Shown: positions 9,438-19,046, counted from the first letter of the stretch. The stretch is 64,000 nt of DNA from Azospirillum halopraeferens DSM 3675 (GCF_000429625.1 NZ_AUCF01000005.1:284083-348082); one strand, 5' to 3'. Translations and numbers: made by a program. The notes: generated by a model not told the origin, from the sequence alone.

Positions 9438-9685
9438 GCACGCTTCGCCCGCTCGACCGCCGCCCCGGCGATGGCCTCGTCCATCTCCTGCACCGACAGG
9501 GGCCGGTCGGGCCGGGGAAGGCAGCCGAACAGGTCGGCAGCCCGCCGCCGCCGCGGCGCGACGATGGCGGTGCCGTCATCGGCCACGTCGATCCGGACCC
9601 GGTCGCCGGGCTTCAGGCCGAGCCTGTCGCGGACCTCCTTCGGCAACGCGATCTCGCCGTTCGGTCCCACCTCGATATAGCCCAT
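9434..9685 (-). CDS. AbrB/SpoVT-type antitoxin, VapB-like
   Basis: 83 residues. The N-terminal half (VGPNGEIALPKEVRDRLGLK, then PGDRV) is a swapped-hairpin AbrB/MazE DNA-binding domain. The C-terminal part is the likely toxin-binding tail. I chose the ATG at 9685 because MGYIEVGPNG is the normal beginning of the domain; longer forms would run into cobS. The gene starts 22 bp after the cobS stop and overlaps the PIN gene by 4 bp. It probably neutralises the toxin and may autoregulate, but no separate promoter is obvious in the short gap. Confidence 0.87.
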   Translation of the reverse strand: MGYIEVGPNGEIALPKEVRDRLGLKPGDRVRIDVADDGTAIVAPRRRRAADLFGCLPRPDRPLSVQEMDEAIAGAAVERAKRA

Positions 9686-9707
9686 GACGACCTCCCGCGG
9701 ACCCGCC

Positions 9708-10712
9708 CTACACCAGGTTGACCGCCACCCCCGTCTCCGGCAGTTCGGTACCGAAGCAGCGCTGGTAGTACTCGGCAACCGTCGGGCGCTCCACCTCGTC
9801 GCACTTGTTCAGGAACGTGATGCGGAAGGCGAAGGCGACGTCACCGAAGATGGTGGCGTTCTCCGCCCAGGTGATGACCGTGCGCGGGCTCATCACGGTG
9901 GAGATGTCGCCGTTGACGAAGCCCTGGCGGGTCATGTCGGCCAGCCGCACCATGGCGCTGACCGTCTGGCGCTTGTCCGGCGTGTCGTAGGACGCCACCT
10001 TGGCGCGGATGATCTCCACCTCGGCGTCGTGCGGCAGGTAGTTCAGGGTCGCAACGATGTTCCAGCGGTCCATCTGGCCCTGGTTGATCTGCTGCGTGCC
10101 GTGGTAGAGGCCGGTGGTGTCGCCCAGGCCGACCGTGTTCGCCGTGGCGAACAGGCGGAAGGCCGGGTGCGGCCGGATGACCCGGTTCTGGTCGAGGAGG
10201 GTGAGCTTGCCCTCCACCTCCAGCACGCGCTGGATGACGAACATGACGTCGGGGCGGCCGGCGTCGTATTCGTCGAAGACCAGGGCACAGGCGTGCTGGA
10301 GCGCCCAGGGCAGGATACCCTCGCGGTACTCCGTCACCTGCAGGCCGTCGCGCAGCACGATGGCGTCCTTGCCCATCAGGTCGATGCGGCTGATGTGGCT
10401 GTCCAGGTTGACGCGGATGCACGGCCAGTTGAGGCGGGCGGCGACCTGCTCGATGTGCGTCGACTTGCCGGTGCCGTGATAGCCCTGGACCATGACGCGC
10501 CGGTTGAAGGCGAAGCCGGCCAGGATGGCCAGCGTGGTGTCGCGGTCGAACCGGTAGGCGTCGTCGACGTCGGGGACGTGGTCGGTGCGCTGGCTGAACG
10601 CCGGCACCTCCATGTCGGAATCGATGCCGAAGGTCTGGCGAACGGAAACCTTGATGTCCGGCACGTGGTCGAACAGGGCCGACGTGGCCTGGGAAGCTCC
10701 TTGAGATGGCAT
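9708..10712 (-). CDS. cobS: Aerobic cobaltochelatase ATPase subunit CobS
   Basis: 334 residues, the usual length. It is a MoxR-like AAA+ ATPase that drives cobalt insertion with CobT and CobN. It has Walker A GYHGTGKS (77-84), Walker B ALVFDE (143-148) and the family N-terminus [19 protein letters not shown]. The ATG at 10712 is chosen because it gives that N-terminus at the normal place; no strong Shine-Dalgarno is visible. cobN is not in the window. It follows the J-domain gene by 74 bp. Confidence 0.95.
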   Translation of the reverse strand: MPSQGASQATSALFDHVPDIKVSVRQTFGIDSDMEVPAFSQRTDHVPDVDDAYRFDRDTTLAILAGFAFNRRVMVQGYHGTGKSTHIEQVAARLNWPCIRVNLDSHISRIDLMGKDAIVLRDGLQVTEYREGILPWALQHACALVFDEYDAGRPDVMFVIQRVLEVEGKLTLLDQNRVIRPHPAFRLFATANTVGLGDTTGLYHGTQQINQGQMDRWNIVATLNYLPHDAEVEIIRAKVASYDTPDKRQTVSAMVRLADMTRQGFVNGDISTVMSPRTVITWAENATIFGDVAFAFRITFLNKCDEVERPTVAEYYQRCFGTELPETGVAVNLV

Positions 10713-10786
10713 GAGGCGATCTTGTCGTTGCAGCGAGTGGTCCGATCCCGGCCGGCGGCGGCGCCGCGGCCCGCGTTCGTCAGGGT

Positions 10787-11374
10787 CTACACACCATAAC
10801 AGGCTTTCAGCGTGTTGTAGGCCTGATTGATCTGTTTCAGCCGTTCTTCCGCATCGCGGTCGCCGCCGTTGGCGTCGGGGTGATGGATCTTCACCAGTTC
10901 GCGGTAACGCGCCTTGATCTGCGGGAAGTCGATGGGCGGCGCCAGGTCCAGCAGGGCCAGCGCTTCCTCCTCCGGCGTGCGGACCGCCCGGTGACGGTGG
11001 CCGTTCTCCTGCGACCCGGTGTTCCCGGCGTTCTGCGCGAACTCGAATCCGAACCCGTGGACCGCCCGATCGCGCAGGAACTTCTCCTGGGTCTGCCAGT
11101 AGCCGAGCGGCCAGCTCGGTCTCTGCCAGGTGGTGTCGCGCCGCAGCTCCGCCTCGATCTGGTCGGCGGTCATGCCGGCGTAATAGTCCCACGCCGCGTT
11201 GTAGGCGCGCACATGCTCCAGACAGAACCAATAGTATTCGTTGAGACGGTCGCGCCCCTTGGGTGCGCGGTGCTCGCCCGCGTGCGCGCAGCCGGGATGC
11301 TCGCACATCCGCAGGGCCGGACGGCGCGGTTCCTCATAGAGACGGCTGGTCGAACGGGCGCGGTTTCGTTGCAT
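10787..11374 (-). CDS. J-domain protein with N-terminal Cys/His cluster
   Basis: 195 residues from the ATG at 11374. The C-terminal 60 residues form a J domain with the HPD tripeptide (165-167, [10 protein letters not shown]), which stimulates Hsp70 ATPase. The N-terminal half has Cys24, Cys29 and Cys51 with nearby His residues (CEHPGC, WFCLEHV), perhaps a metal site. This gene sits beside cobS and bolA, an arrangement I recall as common in alphaproteobacteria. The client is unknown. Confidence 0.85.
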   Translation of the reverse strand: MQRNRARSTSRLYEEPRRPALRMCEHPGCAHAGEHRAPKGRDRLNEYYWFCLEHVRAYNAAWDYYAGMTADQIEAELRRDTTWQRPSWPLGYWQTQEKFLRDRAVHGFGFEFAQNAGNTGSQENGHRHRAVRTPEEEALALLDLAPPIDFPQIKARYRELVKIHHPDANGGDRDAEERLKQINQAYNTLKACYGV

Positions 11375-11529
11375 CGGCAAAGTATGGTGAGACGCGCTGC
11401 CGCTGGCAAGCACGGCCGACCGGCGATGCGCGGGCACAACGGTCTTGACAGGGGCCGGCCGGCGGGCCGACCACACCCCGTATCATCGCGGGCGGTCGCC
11501 GCCCGTAGCCACCGCACCGGAAACCAGCC

Positions 11530-11802
11530 ATGACCTACGCCCAGCGCATGCACCGCAAGCTCACCGAAGGGCTCGCGCCGACCCGCCTGGAGATCATCGA
11601 CGAGTCCGGCCGCCACGCCGGCCATGCCGGCGCCCGGCCGGAGGGTGAGACCCATTTCAATGTCACCGTCGTGTCCGCCGCCTTCGAGGGCAAGCCGCGG
11701 GTGGAACGGCAGCGGATGGTCTACGCCCTGCTGAACGAAGAACTGGCGGAGCGGGTGCACGCCCTGGCCCTGACCACCCGCACGCCGGGTGAGGACGCCT
11801 GA
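11530..11802 (+). CDS. bolA: BolA family protein
   Basis: 90 residues. The sequence matches BolA: MHRKLTEGLAPTRLEIIDES, then HFNVTVVSAAFEGK and RQRMVYALLNEEL. The conserved His before FNV (residue 43) can help bind a shared [2Fe-2S] cluster with a monothiol glutaredoxin. BolA proteins act in iron-sulfur trafficking or gene regulation. The gene is divergent from the J-domain gene. Confidence 0.93.
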   Translation: MTYAQRMHRKLTEGLAPTRLEIIDESGRHAGHAGARPEGETHFNVTVVSAAFEGKPRVERQRMVYALLNEELAERVHALALTTRTPGEDA

Positions 11803-12016
11803 GGACGAGCCCGGACGACCGGCGGCAGCGGCTCAACTGTCCGTCGACATACAAATGCATGCAACTAGCGCGCGTTCATCGCGCAAACTTCAGCGCGTCT
11901 TTATGCAGCATGGGTTGCATTTCCCGGACTATTGGGTACATTGCGGATTATTCATCCAATGTCGTGCTCGGCGTGACGACCGTCGCCGGCCGGTCTGTGC
12001 GGAGAAGGGGCCGCCC
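11803..12016. promoter_or_regulatory. A+T-richer leader of the ribbon-helix-helix gene
   Basis: This 214-bp gap has several small symmetric elements, including widely spaced ATGCAAC and GTTGCAT arms and an ATTGG...CCAAT pair near 11932-11961. It probably holds the promoter and operator of the downstream gene, which encodes a likely DNA-binding protein that could autoregulate. No single promoter stands out. Confidence 0.35.
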
Positions 12017-12514
12017 ATGGCGAAGCGAGGACCAAAACGGAAAACTCCGTTGCCGCTGGGGGTCGAACCCCTGCGCAGTCAGAACGTCATGATCCGCGGC
12101 CACCGCACCAGCATGCGGCTGGAGCCGTCCATGTGGGACGCGCTGGAGGAGATCGCCCAACGGGAAGCCATCCCCATCAACGAGCTGTGCACCCGCATCA
12201 AGGATCGGATCGACGAGCAGGCCCGCCAGCGCGGGCTGGCCCCTGACGAGAACGACGTGACGCTCACCTCGGCGGTGCGGGTCTTCATCGCCGCCTATTT
12301 CCGCCGGGCCTCGACCGAGGACGGCCATGTCAGCGCGCGCCACGGCGAGGGCGACCCCTTCACCGGCACGCCGTTCGACCTGAAGAAGCCCGACGACGAC
12401 GACGCGCCGCCGTCCGCCGACAGCGGCCAGCAGTCGCGGGGCGGCGGTGGCCTGCATCCGCCCCGCAAGGGCGGTCCCGGCAGCTCCGCGCGCGAGTCGG
12501 CAGCGGACATCTGA
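12017..12514 (+). CDS. Ribbon-helix-helix domain protein
   Basis: 165 residues from the ATG at 12017. It begins MAKRGPKRKTP, a basic AT-hook-like stretch. The core VMIRGHRTSMRLEPSMWDAL and the helices to about residue 100 fit the ribbon-helix-helix fold (RHH_4-type) seen in alphaproteobacterial regulators. The C-terminal 60 residues are low-complexity Gly/Asp/Pro-rich and probably disordered. DNA binding is likely; the target is unknown. Confidence 0.75.
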   Translation: MAKRGPKRKTPLPLGVEPLRSQNVMIRGHRTSMRLEPSMWDALEEIAQREAIPINELCTRIKDRIDEQARQRGLAPDENDVTLTSAVRVFIAAYFRRASTEDGHVSARHGEGDPFTGTPFDLKKPDDDDAPPSADSGQQSRGGGGLHPPRKGGPGSSARESAADI

Positions 12515-12840
12515 ACGGGGCCGCGCGCTCACGGCGTCGGTGGTGAGGGGCGGCAAGCCGGCGAGGCCGGCAAAACGTGGCGGATGTCCGGTTCGCTCAG
12601 CGGCAGGAGGTCGGCCTTCAGGTCGGGCTTGCCCCATGATGGCCTTTGCGGCCGATGGTGAGAAAAGCCCGGCCAGCATTGTGGCAGCGCCATGCCACCC
12701 GCACCAAGGTCGGCTGCGGCGCGTCTTCCGGGGCGACGGTCAATTGACAGGACAATTCAGGCTGCCGTTGCGCAATTGAACGAGTTTGGTTCTTTCTCAC
12801 CGCCAAGCGGGGAACGCACAATTCCTCGCCTTTGGTTCAA
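12515..12840. other. Gap with no recognised gene
   Basis: 326 bp between the ribbon-helix-helix gene and the convergent SDR gene. I find no coding stretch with normal composition. The right half is relatively A+T-rich and contains the perfect palindrome GTCAATTGAC at 12739-12748. Short frames on the minus strand match nothing I recognise; a decayed gene is possible. Confidence 0.5.
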
Positions 12841-13584
12841 TCATGCAGGCGAAGCGAGCGCCACGGCGTCTGCGCCGGCTGCAAGGCGCATCGGACAGGA
12901 TGGATCGTTTGCCGCGCGCCACACCGCCTCCGCGACGTCGAGTGCCCGAGTGACCGTGGTGGACTGTTGCCATGCCGCGAAGACGCTCTGCGCCAAAGGC
13001 GCATACGGCTCGGGGATGTGGATGCGGGAACGGGCGCTTTCGCCGAACGACGTCTCCGGCGCCCGCCCCGGAAGCACCAGGTGCGCACGCACGCCGAAAG
13101 GCTCCAACTCCAGCGTCAGGGATTCGGTGAAAGCGTTCACCGCCGCCTTGCTGGCCGTGTAGACCGACAGCAGGTGCAGTGGCTTGAGGGTGACGCTGGA
13201 CGTGACGTTGATGATCACGCCGGACCTCCGCTCGCGGAACCGCGGCAGCACCGCCTGCGTCATCGCCATCGTGCCGAAGGTGTTCGTCTCGAAGACCTTG
13301 CGTGCCGCCTCCATCGGGACGCCCTCCAGGGCGCCCAGCAGGCCAATCCCCGCATTGTTGACCAGGACGTCGATCGGCCCGGCCTCGTCCACGGCCCGGC
13401 GGATGCTGCCGGGATCCGCGACATCCAGGGAGACGATGCGCAGGCGCCCGGAGCGGGGCAGAAGGTCCTCGCGCGGTGTGCGCATGGTGGCGATGACCGT
13501 CCAGTCGCGATCAAGGAAGTAACGTGCCGTTTCCAGGCCGAACCCGGACGAGCATCCGGTGATGAGAATGGTCTTCATGAGCAT
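12841..13584 (-). CDS. Short-chain dehydrogenase/reductase
   Basis: 247 residues, a classical SDR. It has the NAD(P)-binding TGCSSGFG (9-16), NNAG (76-79), the catalytic Ser near 129 and YTASK (Tyr142, Lys146). Adjacent Arg residues after the first strands suggest NADPH preference. The substrate cannot be told. It is divergent from an AraC-family regulator with a 93-bp gap, a common pairing in which the regulator controls the oxidoreductase. Confidence 0.9.
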   Translation of the reverse strand: MLMKTILITGCSSGFGLETARYFLDRDWTVIATMRTPREDLLPRSGRLRIVSLDVADPGSIRRAVDEAGPIDVLVNNAGIGLLGALEGVPMEAARKVFETNTFGTMAMTQAVLPRFRERRSGVIINVTSSVTLKPLHLLSVYTASKAAVNAFTESLTLELEPFGVRAHLVLPGRAPETSFGESARSRIHIPEPYAPLAQSVFAAWQQSTTVTRALDVAEAVWRAANDPSCPMRLAAGADAVALASPA

Positions 13585-13635
13585 GTTCCGGTCGATGAAC
13601 TGATCAACGAACCATAGACGGTCACGCCCGGACCC

Positions 13636-13649
13636 CCTACCATCGTAGG
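13636..13649. promoter_or_regulatory. Dyad between SDR and AraC genes
   Basis: CCTAC-CATC-GTAGG is a perfect 5-bp inverted repeat in the middle of the 93-bp divergent gap. It is a plausible operator for the adjacent AraC-family regulator. Just downstream, AGGAG at 13666-13670 is placed correctly for the TTG start at 13678. Confidence 0.4.
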
Positions 13650-13677
13650 TCCATGATTCGTTTTCAGGAGTCCGGAA

Positions 13678-14583
13678 TTGAGCGATCCCCTGGCACAGGT
13701 GGTCGGCCTGCTGCAGCCACGGGCCTCCTTCTCGAAGATCGTTCAGGCGGCGGGTCCGTGGCGGGTCAGCCGCTCGGAAGCCGGGCGTCCCTTCTATTGC
13801 GTGGTCCTGGACGGCTCATGCCGCCTGACGGTCCGCGGAAGCGACCCCATCACCCTGGAGAAGGATGACTTCGTCCTGATCCCCGCTGCGTACGAGTTCT
13901 CTATGTCGAGCCTGGAGCCGATGGCCCCGGACGCCGACGACACCGTGCCGGTCGAATTGGCCCCGGGCGCGTTCCTGCTCGGTCATGGAGACCGCCGGCC
14001 GGAGGTCCGCAACCTCGTCGGATACTGCGCATTCGGTTCGACCGACGCCGCCCTTCTGGTCTCGCTTCTTCCGCAACTCATCCACATCCGCGGGGAAAGA
14101 AGGCTGACCACCCTGGTGCAACTGGTGAATGAGGAATCGCGGACGCACCGGCCCGCTCGGGACGTCGTTCTGGCCCGGCTGCTCGAGGTTTTGCTCATCG
14201 AGGCACTCCGCTCCACGACGGGGACGGGAGGGTCGCCGGGCCTGCTGCGAGGACTTGGCGACGAACGTGTCGCCGTTGCCCTGAGGCGGATCCACGAGCG
14301 TCCCACCTGGCCCTGGACGGTCGCGCAACTGGCGAAGGAAGCGGCGCTCTCCCGGTCGGCATTCTTCGACAGGTTCAAACGGACCGTGGGCACGACGCCG
14401 ATGGACTATGTGCTCGACTGGCGCATGGCCCTGGCAAAGGACCTGCTGCGGCGACGGGAAGGGGGCATCGTGGACATCGCCGAGCGCGTGGGGTATGGCT
14501 CGGCGAGCGCCTTCAGCGTGGCCTTCGCCCGCCATGTCGGCGTGACGCCCACGGCGTATGCGCGCAGAGTGAGCTCAGCATGA
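13678..14583 (+). CDS. AraC-family regulator with cupin-type sensor domain
   Basis: 301 residues starting at TTG 13678, supported by AGGAG seven bases upstream. The N-terminal 190 residues (PFYCVVLDGSCRLTVRG, VLIPAAYEFSM) are the cupin-like ligand domain of AraC proteins of the cupin_6 type. The C-terminal 100 residues contain the two helix-turn-helix units (VAQLAKEAALSRSAFFDRFK; VGYGSASAFSVAF). It probably controls the divergent SDR gene and itself. The inducer is unknown. Confidence 0.9.
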   Translation: MSDPLAQVVGLLQPRASFSKIVQAAGPWRVSRSEAGRPFYCVVLDGSCRLTVRGSDPITLEKDDFVLIPAAYEFSMSSLEPMAPDADDTVPVELAPGAFLLGHGDRRPEVRNLVGYCAFGSTDAALLVSLLPQLIHIRGERRLTTLVQLVNEESRTHRPARDVVLARLLEVLLIEALRSTTGTGGSPGLLRGLGDERVAVALRRIHERPTWPWTVAQLAKEAALSRSAFFDRFKRTVGTTPMDYVLDWRMALAKDLLRRREGGIVDIAERVGYGSASAFSVAFARHVGVTPTAYARRVSSA

Positions 14584-14638
14584 AAACCCGGTCGCCGCGC
14601 GATGACGCCGTGATGACCCGTTCCTTCGGCGCCTCCGT

Positions 14639-14760
14639 CATGCAGGCCGCGCGCCGACGCGGGTGACGCCCGGCGCCATCCGCACGGACCTCGGCGGCGG
14701 CATCGGGCCGGAGTTCGAGGCGCTGCTGGCCGAAACACAGACCCCTACCGGGAACCGGCG
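14639..14760 (+). pseudogene. Remnant of a second SDR gene
   Basis: Read in the frame containing 14663, the DNA encodes RVTPGAIRTDLGGG followed by IGPEFEALLAETQ. The PGxIxTD motif and the following helix are the region after the catalytic Tyr-Lys of SDR enzymes. The upstream Rossmann part is absent and the reading runs into unrelated sequence, so this is a truncated relic lying between the AraC gene and the DUF2889 gene. Confidence 0.5.
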
Positions 14761-14767
14761 TTCGTCT

Positions 14768-15376
14768 TCAGTCCGCCGCCCCGGCTTCGGCATCGACGGT
14801 GCGGTCGCCCGTGTAGTGGTCGGGCCAATGGCGGCGCACCACGTCGCCGTCGCTGGCGAAGATGTGGCAGGTGTTGAGCAGCACCGGACGCTGCCGCGCC
14901 GTGTCCTGACCTCCCTGCCCCTCCCGCGCCTTGCGCGCCCGCTCGCGCGCCAGGATCGGATAGATGGTCTGGAAGGCGGTGGTGCCGATCGGCCCGAGCA
15001 GTTCGACCAGGTGCGTGCAGCCATGGACGCCACCCAGCCGTTCCCGCACCGCGCGCGTCCAGCCCTTGGCGACGCTGAGCCCGACCAGGCACTGAAAGGC
15101 GTCGGTGATGGCTCCGCACGCACCGTAGGGACTCTTGTCGGTGACCGCCTCGATGGCCTGCACCGTCAGATTGTCGTCGACCGTCAGGCGCAGCCACATG
15201 TCGTGCACGGGATCGCCCGGTTCCAGTTGTCCCCGCTCCTCCGTGCGGAACGTGTAGGCCTTCACGTCGGTCAGGTGGCCCTCGATGTCCCACAGCCCGT
15301 CGGCCCGCCGGAAGCCGTTCAGCACGATGGTGCGGGTGTGGATGGGCTCACGCGGGGACGATTCGGTCAACGGCAT
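14768..15376 (-). CDS. DUF2889 family protein
   Basis: 202 residues from the ATG at 15376 (MPLTESSPREPIHTRT). It contains GLWDIEGHLTDVKAY, PVHDMWLRLTVDD and the GVHGCTHLVELLGP segment typical of DUF2889. Members are small soluble proteins often near catabolic genes; no function is established that I know of. The Cys/His in HGCTHL could bind metal. A strong hairpin at 15453-15496 lies upstream of it. Confidence 0.8.
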   Translation of the reverse strand: MPLTESSPREPIHTRTIVLNGFRRADGLWDIEGHLTDVKAYTFRTEERGQLEPGDPVHDMWLRLTVDDNLTVQAIEAVTDKSPYGACGAITDAFQCLVGLSVAKGWTRAVRERLGGVHGCTHLVELLGPIGTTAFQTIYPILARERARKAREGQGGQDTARQRPVLLNTCHIFASDGDVVRRHWPDHYTGDRTVDAEAGAAD

Positions 15377-15452
15377 GTCGGTGCTTTCGTTTGCTGCGGC
15401 GCACAGCGAATATCGGTTCAGCCCTCCCACCGGTCAACCCGACGGCGGCGCA

Positions 15453-15496
15453 ATCCACCCCACTAAGTGACGCAAACGTCAATTAATGGGGTGGAT
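15453..15496. repeat. 44-bp imperfect hairpin, 20-bp arms
   Basis: The left arm ATCCACCCCACTAAGTGACG (15453-15472) and the reverse complement of the right arm (15477-15496) agree at 18 of 20 positions, with loop CAAA. It lies between the end of corB and the start of the DUF2889 gene, both minus strand. It could be the corB terminator, an operator for DUF2889, or a small inverted-repeat element. No T-run follows the stem on the minus strand. Confidence 0.75.
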
Positions 15497-15511
15497 GATA
15501 ATGGTCAATGA

Positions 15512-16888
15512 CTATGATGCCGAAGACGGAGCGGCCGGCGGCACCGGCGCGGGCGGTGCGGCGCCGGGCGGCTGCGGGGCCGGGGGCTTGGGGAACGGCC
15601 GCCGCAGCTCCGGCGGCGGCGTCACCCGCAGAACGGTGATCTGGTTGCGCTGGCGGCGCAGGATCTCGAACCGGAAGCCGTAGAAGGTGAAGACCTGCCC
15701 GACCTGCGGGATGCGCCGGGCTTCGTAGAGCACCAGCCCGGCGATGGTGGACGCCTTGTCGTCGGGCAGGCGCCATTCGAACTGGCGGTTGAGGTCGCGC
15801 AGAGTGACCCAACCGTCGATAATGTAGGCGCCGTTGGGCTGCGGCCGCACGCCCGCGACCCGGGCGTCCAGTTCGTCGGAGATGTCGCCGACGATCTCCT
15901 CCAGGATGTCTTCCAGCGTCACCACGCCCATCAGGCTGCCGTACTCGTCGACCACCAGGGCGAAGTGCTCGCGCCGCTGGCGGAACGCCTGGAGCTGATC
16001 GAACAGCGTGGTGGTGTCGGGGATGAACCAGGGCCGGGCGGCGATCTGGGTGACGTCCAGTTCGTCCAGGTTGCCGCCGCGCGCCCGCACCTCGCGCAGC
16101 AGCGCCTTGGCGTGCAGGACGCCGATGACGTTGTCGGTCTCGTCCTTCCACAGGGGCAGGCGGGTGAACGGACTGGCCAGCACCTCGTCGGCGATGCGCG
16201 CCGGCGGCAGCGTGGCGTCGATCATCACCACGTTGCGCCGGTGGGTCATGATCTCGCTCACCTCCACCTCGGCCAGGTCGAGGATCGAGCGGAGCATGGC
16301 CCGCTCGTGGCGGACCTCCTCGTCCTCCTGCTCGGCCGAATCCTCGCCGCGGTGCAGTTCGATGGCACCGCGCAGCTCCTCGGCTGAGCTGCCCACCGCG
16401 ACCTGGCGGATGTCGGCTCCGAACAGGCGGAACATGGCGGCGACGATCCAGCCCACCGCGGCGGTCACCGGGCCGAACAGCCAGACCAGCGCCGCGATCG
16501 GCCGTGCCACCGCCAGCGCCGACCGGTCGGCGTGGTTGAGCGTGTAGGTCTTGGGCATCACCTCGGAGAACACGACCACCAGCACCGTCATGCCCAGCGT
16601 GGCGTAGGCCACCCCGCTGTCGCCGAACAGGTTGATCAGCACGCTGGTGGCCAGCGCCGAGGCGAGGATGTTGACCAGGTTGTTGCCCAGCAGGATGGCA
16701 CCGATCACCCGCTCCTTGCGCTCGCGCAGGCGGTTGACCAGGCCGGCGCGGGCGTTGCCCTCCTGTTCGAGCTGGTGCATGCGCGGCCGCGACGCGGCGG
16801 TCAGCGCCGTCTCGGAACCGGAGAAGAAGCCCGACAGGGCCAGCAGCACGACGATGGCGCCGACCGACAGCCACAAGGTTGGATCCAT
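15512..16888 (-). CDS. corB: CorB/CNNM-type membrane protein with CBS and CorC_HlyC domains
   Basis: 458 residues. The N-terminal CNNM domain (about 1-190) has several membrane helices and the GFFSGSETALTAASRPRM signature. Two CBS motifs follow (about 215-335; MGVVTLEDILEEIVGDI), then a CorC_HlyC domain (about 355-430) and a Pro/Ala-rich tail. The family transports or regulates Mg2+ (bacterial CorB, human CNNM); older annotations call it hemolysin. It is 18 bp downstream of aroB on the same strand. Confidence 0.92.
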   Translation of the reverse strand: MDPTLWLSVGAIVVLLALSGFFSGSETALTAASRPRMHQLEQEGNARAGLVNRLRERKERVIGAILLGNNLVNILASALATSVLINLFGDSGVAYATLGMTVLVVVFSEVMPKTYTLNHADRSALAVARPIAALVWLFGPVTAAVGWIVAAMFRLFGADIRQVAVGSSAEELRGAIELHRGEDSAEQEDEEVRHERAMLRSILDLAEVEVSEIMTHRRNVVMIDATLPPARIADEVLASPFTRLPLWKDETDNVIGVLHAKALLREVRARGGNLDELDVTQIAARPWFIPDTTTLFDQLQAFRQRREHFALVVDEYGSLMGVVTLEDILEEIVGDISDELDARVAGVRPQPNGAYIIDGWVTLRDLNRQFEWRLPDDKASTIAGLVLYEARRIPQVGQVFTFYGFRFEILRRQRNQITVLRVTPPPELRRPFPKPPAPQPPGAAPPAPVPPAAPSSAS

Positions 16889-16906
16889 GGTGGGTCCGGT
16901 CCCCGC

Positions 16907-18015
<1,109 letters not shown>

Positions 18016-18019
<4 letters not shown>

Positions 18020-18642
18020 GGATTCTTCTCCTCCGGGAGGGGGCCGGTTGCGCGCAGCGGGTGGCCGAAATGCCCTTCCAGCGCCTCCAGGACCCGCTCG
18101 ACCGTGTATTCGGGTGGATTCTCGTCACTCTGCACCGTCAGATCCGCCTCGGCATAGACGGGATAGCGCAGGGTCATCAGCCGTTCCAGGATCTCGCGCG
18201 GGTTGCCCTGCTTGAGCAGCGGCCGGTTGCCGCGGCGCCCCGTGCGGGCCAGCAGCACCTCCAGCTCGGCCCGCAGCCACACGGAGACGCCGCGCTCGCG
18301 CACCAGTGCCCGCGTCCCCGGGTCCATGAAGGCGCCGCCGCCGGTGGCCAGCACGTGCACCGGCGTCTCGGTCAGCAGGCGGGCGATGACCTTGCGCTCC
18401 CCGGCCCGGAAGGCCGCCTCGCCGTCGCGGGCGAAGATCTCCTCGATGGTGCAGCCCGCGGCCTTCTCGATCTCGGTGTCGGCGTCGCGGAACGGCAGGC
18501 CCAGCCGGGCCGCCAGACGCCGGCCGATGGCGCTTTTGCCGGCCCCCATCAGTCCCACCAGAACCACGGTCTTCGGCAGAAGGATCGGCGGCACCCGGGG
18601 TGCCCGGGCGGTGAGGGTTGCGGAACGGTCGGACTTGGGCAC
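18016..18642 (-). CDS. aroK: Shikimate kinase
   Basis: 208 residues. It phosphorylates shikimate with ATP. It has Walker A GLMGAGKS (30-37), the substrate-binding DADTEIE, the TGGGAF loop and the lid region RRGNRPLL. About 23 extra residues precede the core. It leads the aroK-aroB-corB run and is divergent from the small membrane protein gene at 18860. Confidence 0.96.
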
Positions 18643-18859
18643 ACAATTCTCCTGTACACGAACGACCTTCCCGCGACCGCTGTTGCGTTGCGGGAACCGC
18701 TCGGGCTAAAGTGGTAGCCCCATACGGGCGTCGGCTGGCGGCCGAAGTCGCGGTCGTGAGTGCGTCTTAGCACGAAGCGCGTCCTTGTCCCAACCCGTAC
18801 GGATACACGCCGTGGCACGTTCCCGATACCGTTCCCCATCCTCCAACTCACCGGGTTTC

Positions 18860-19000
18860 ATGAGCCGGATCGTCTCGGTCTTCTTCATCCTGCTGCTCCT
18901 CGTCGTCGGCGGGGGCATGGCGGCGCTCGCCACCTGGGACATGCCGGCCCCCTCGCGGACGGTCGAAAAGGTCATACCGGATGACCGCTTCCCGCGCTGA
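18860..19000 (+). CDS. 46-residue single-pass membrane protein
   Basis: The protein starts MSRIVSVFFILLLLVVGGG, one membrane helix (about 4-24), followed by ATWDMPAPSRTVEKVIPDDR. I recall a similar small protein ending in a WDxPAP...EKVIP motif beside xerD or aroK in other alphaproteobacteria. A longer upstream start exists at 18785 but this ATG gives the conserved beginning. Function is unknown. Confidence 0.7.
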   Translation: MSRIVSVFFILLLLVVGGGMAALATWDMPAPSRTVEKVIPDDRFPR

Positions 19001-19046
19001 CGCCGGGCTGACCCCGCCGGCGCGCTGAGCCCCGGGGAGCCGCGCC

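Noticed and set aside
11948..12679. 243-codon minus-strand frame opposite the ribbon-helix-helix gene
   Set aside because: The plus-strand protein has a recognisable fold and Shine-Dalgarno; the minus frame has neither.
15483..15500. Hairpin arms as ends of an intact insertion sequence
   Set aside because: The arms are only 4 bases apart, so no transposase can lie between them; at most it is a relic or small palindrome.
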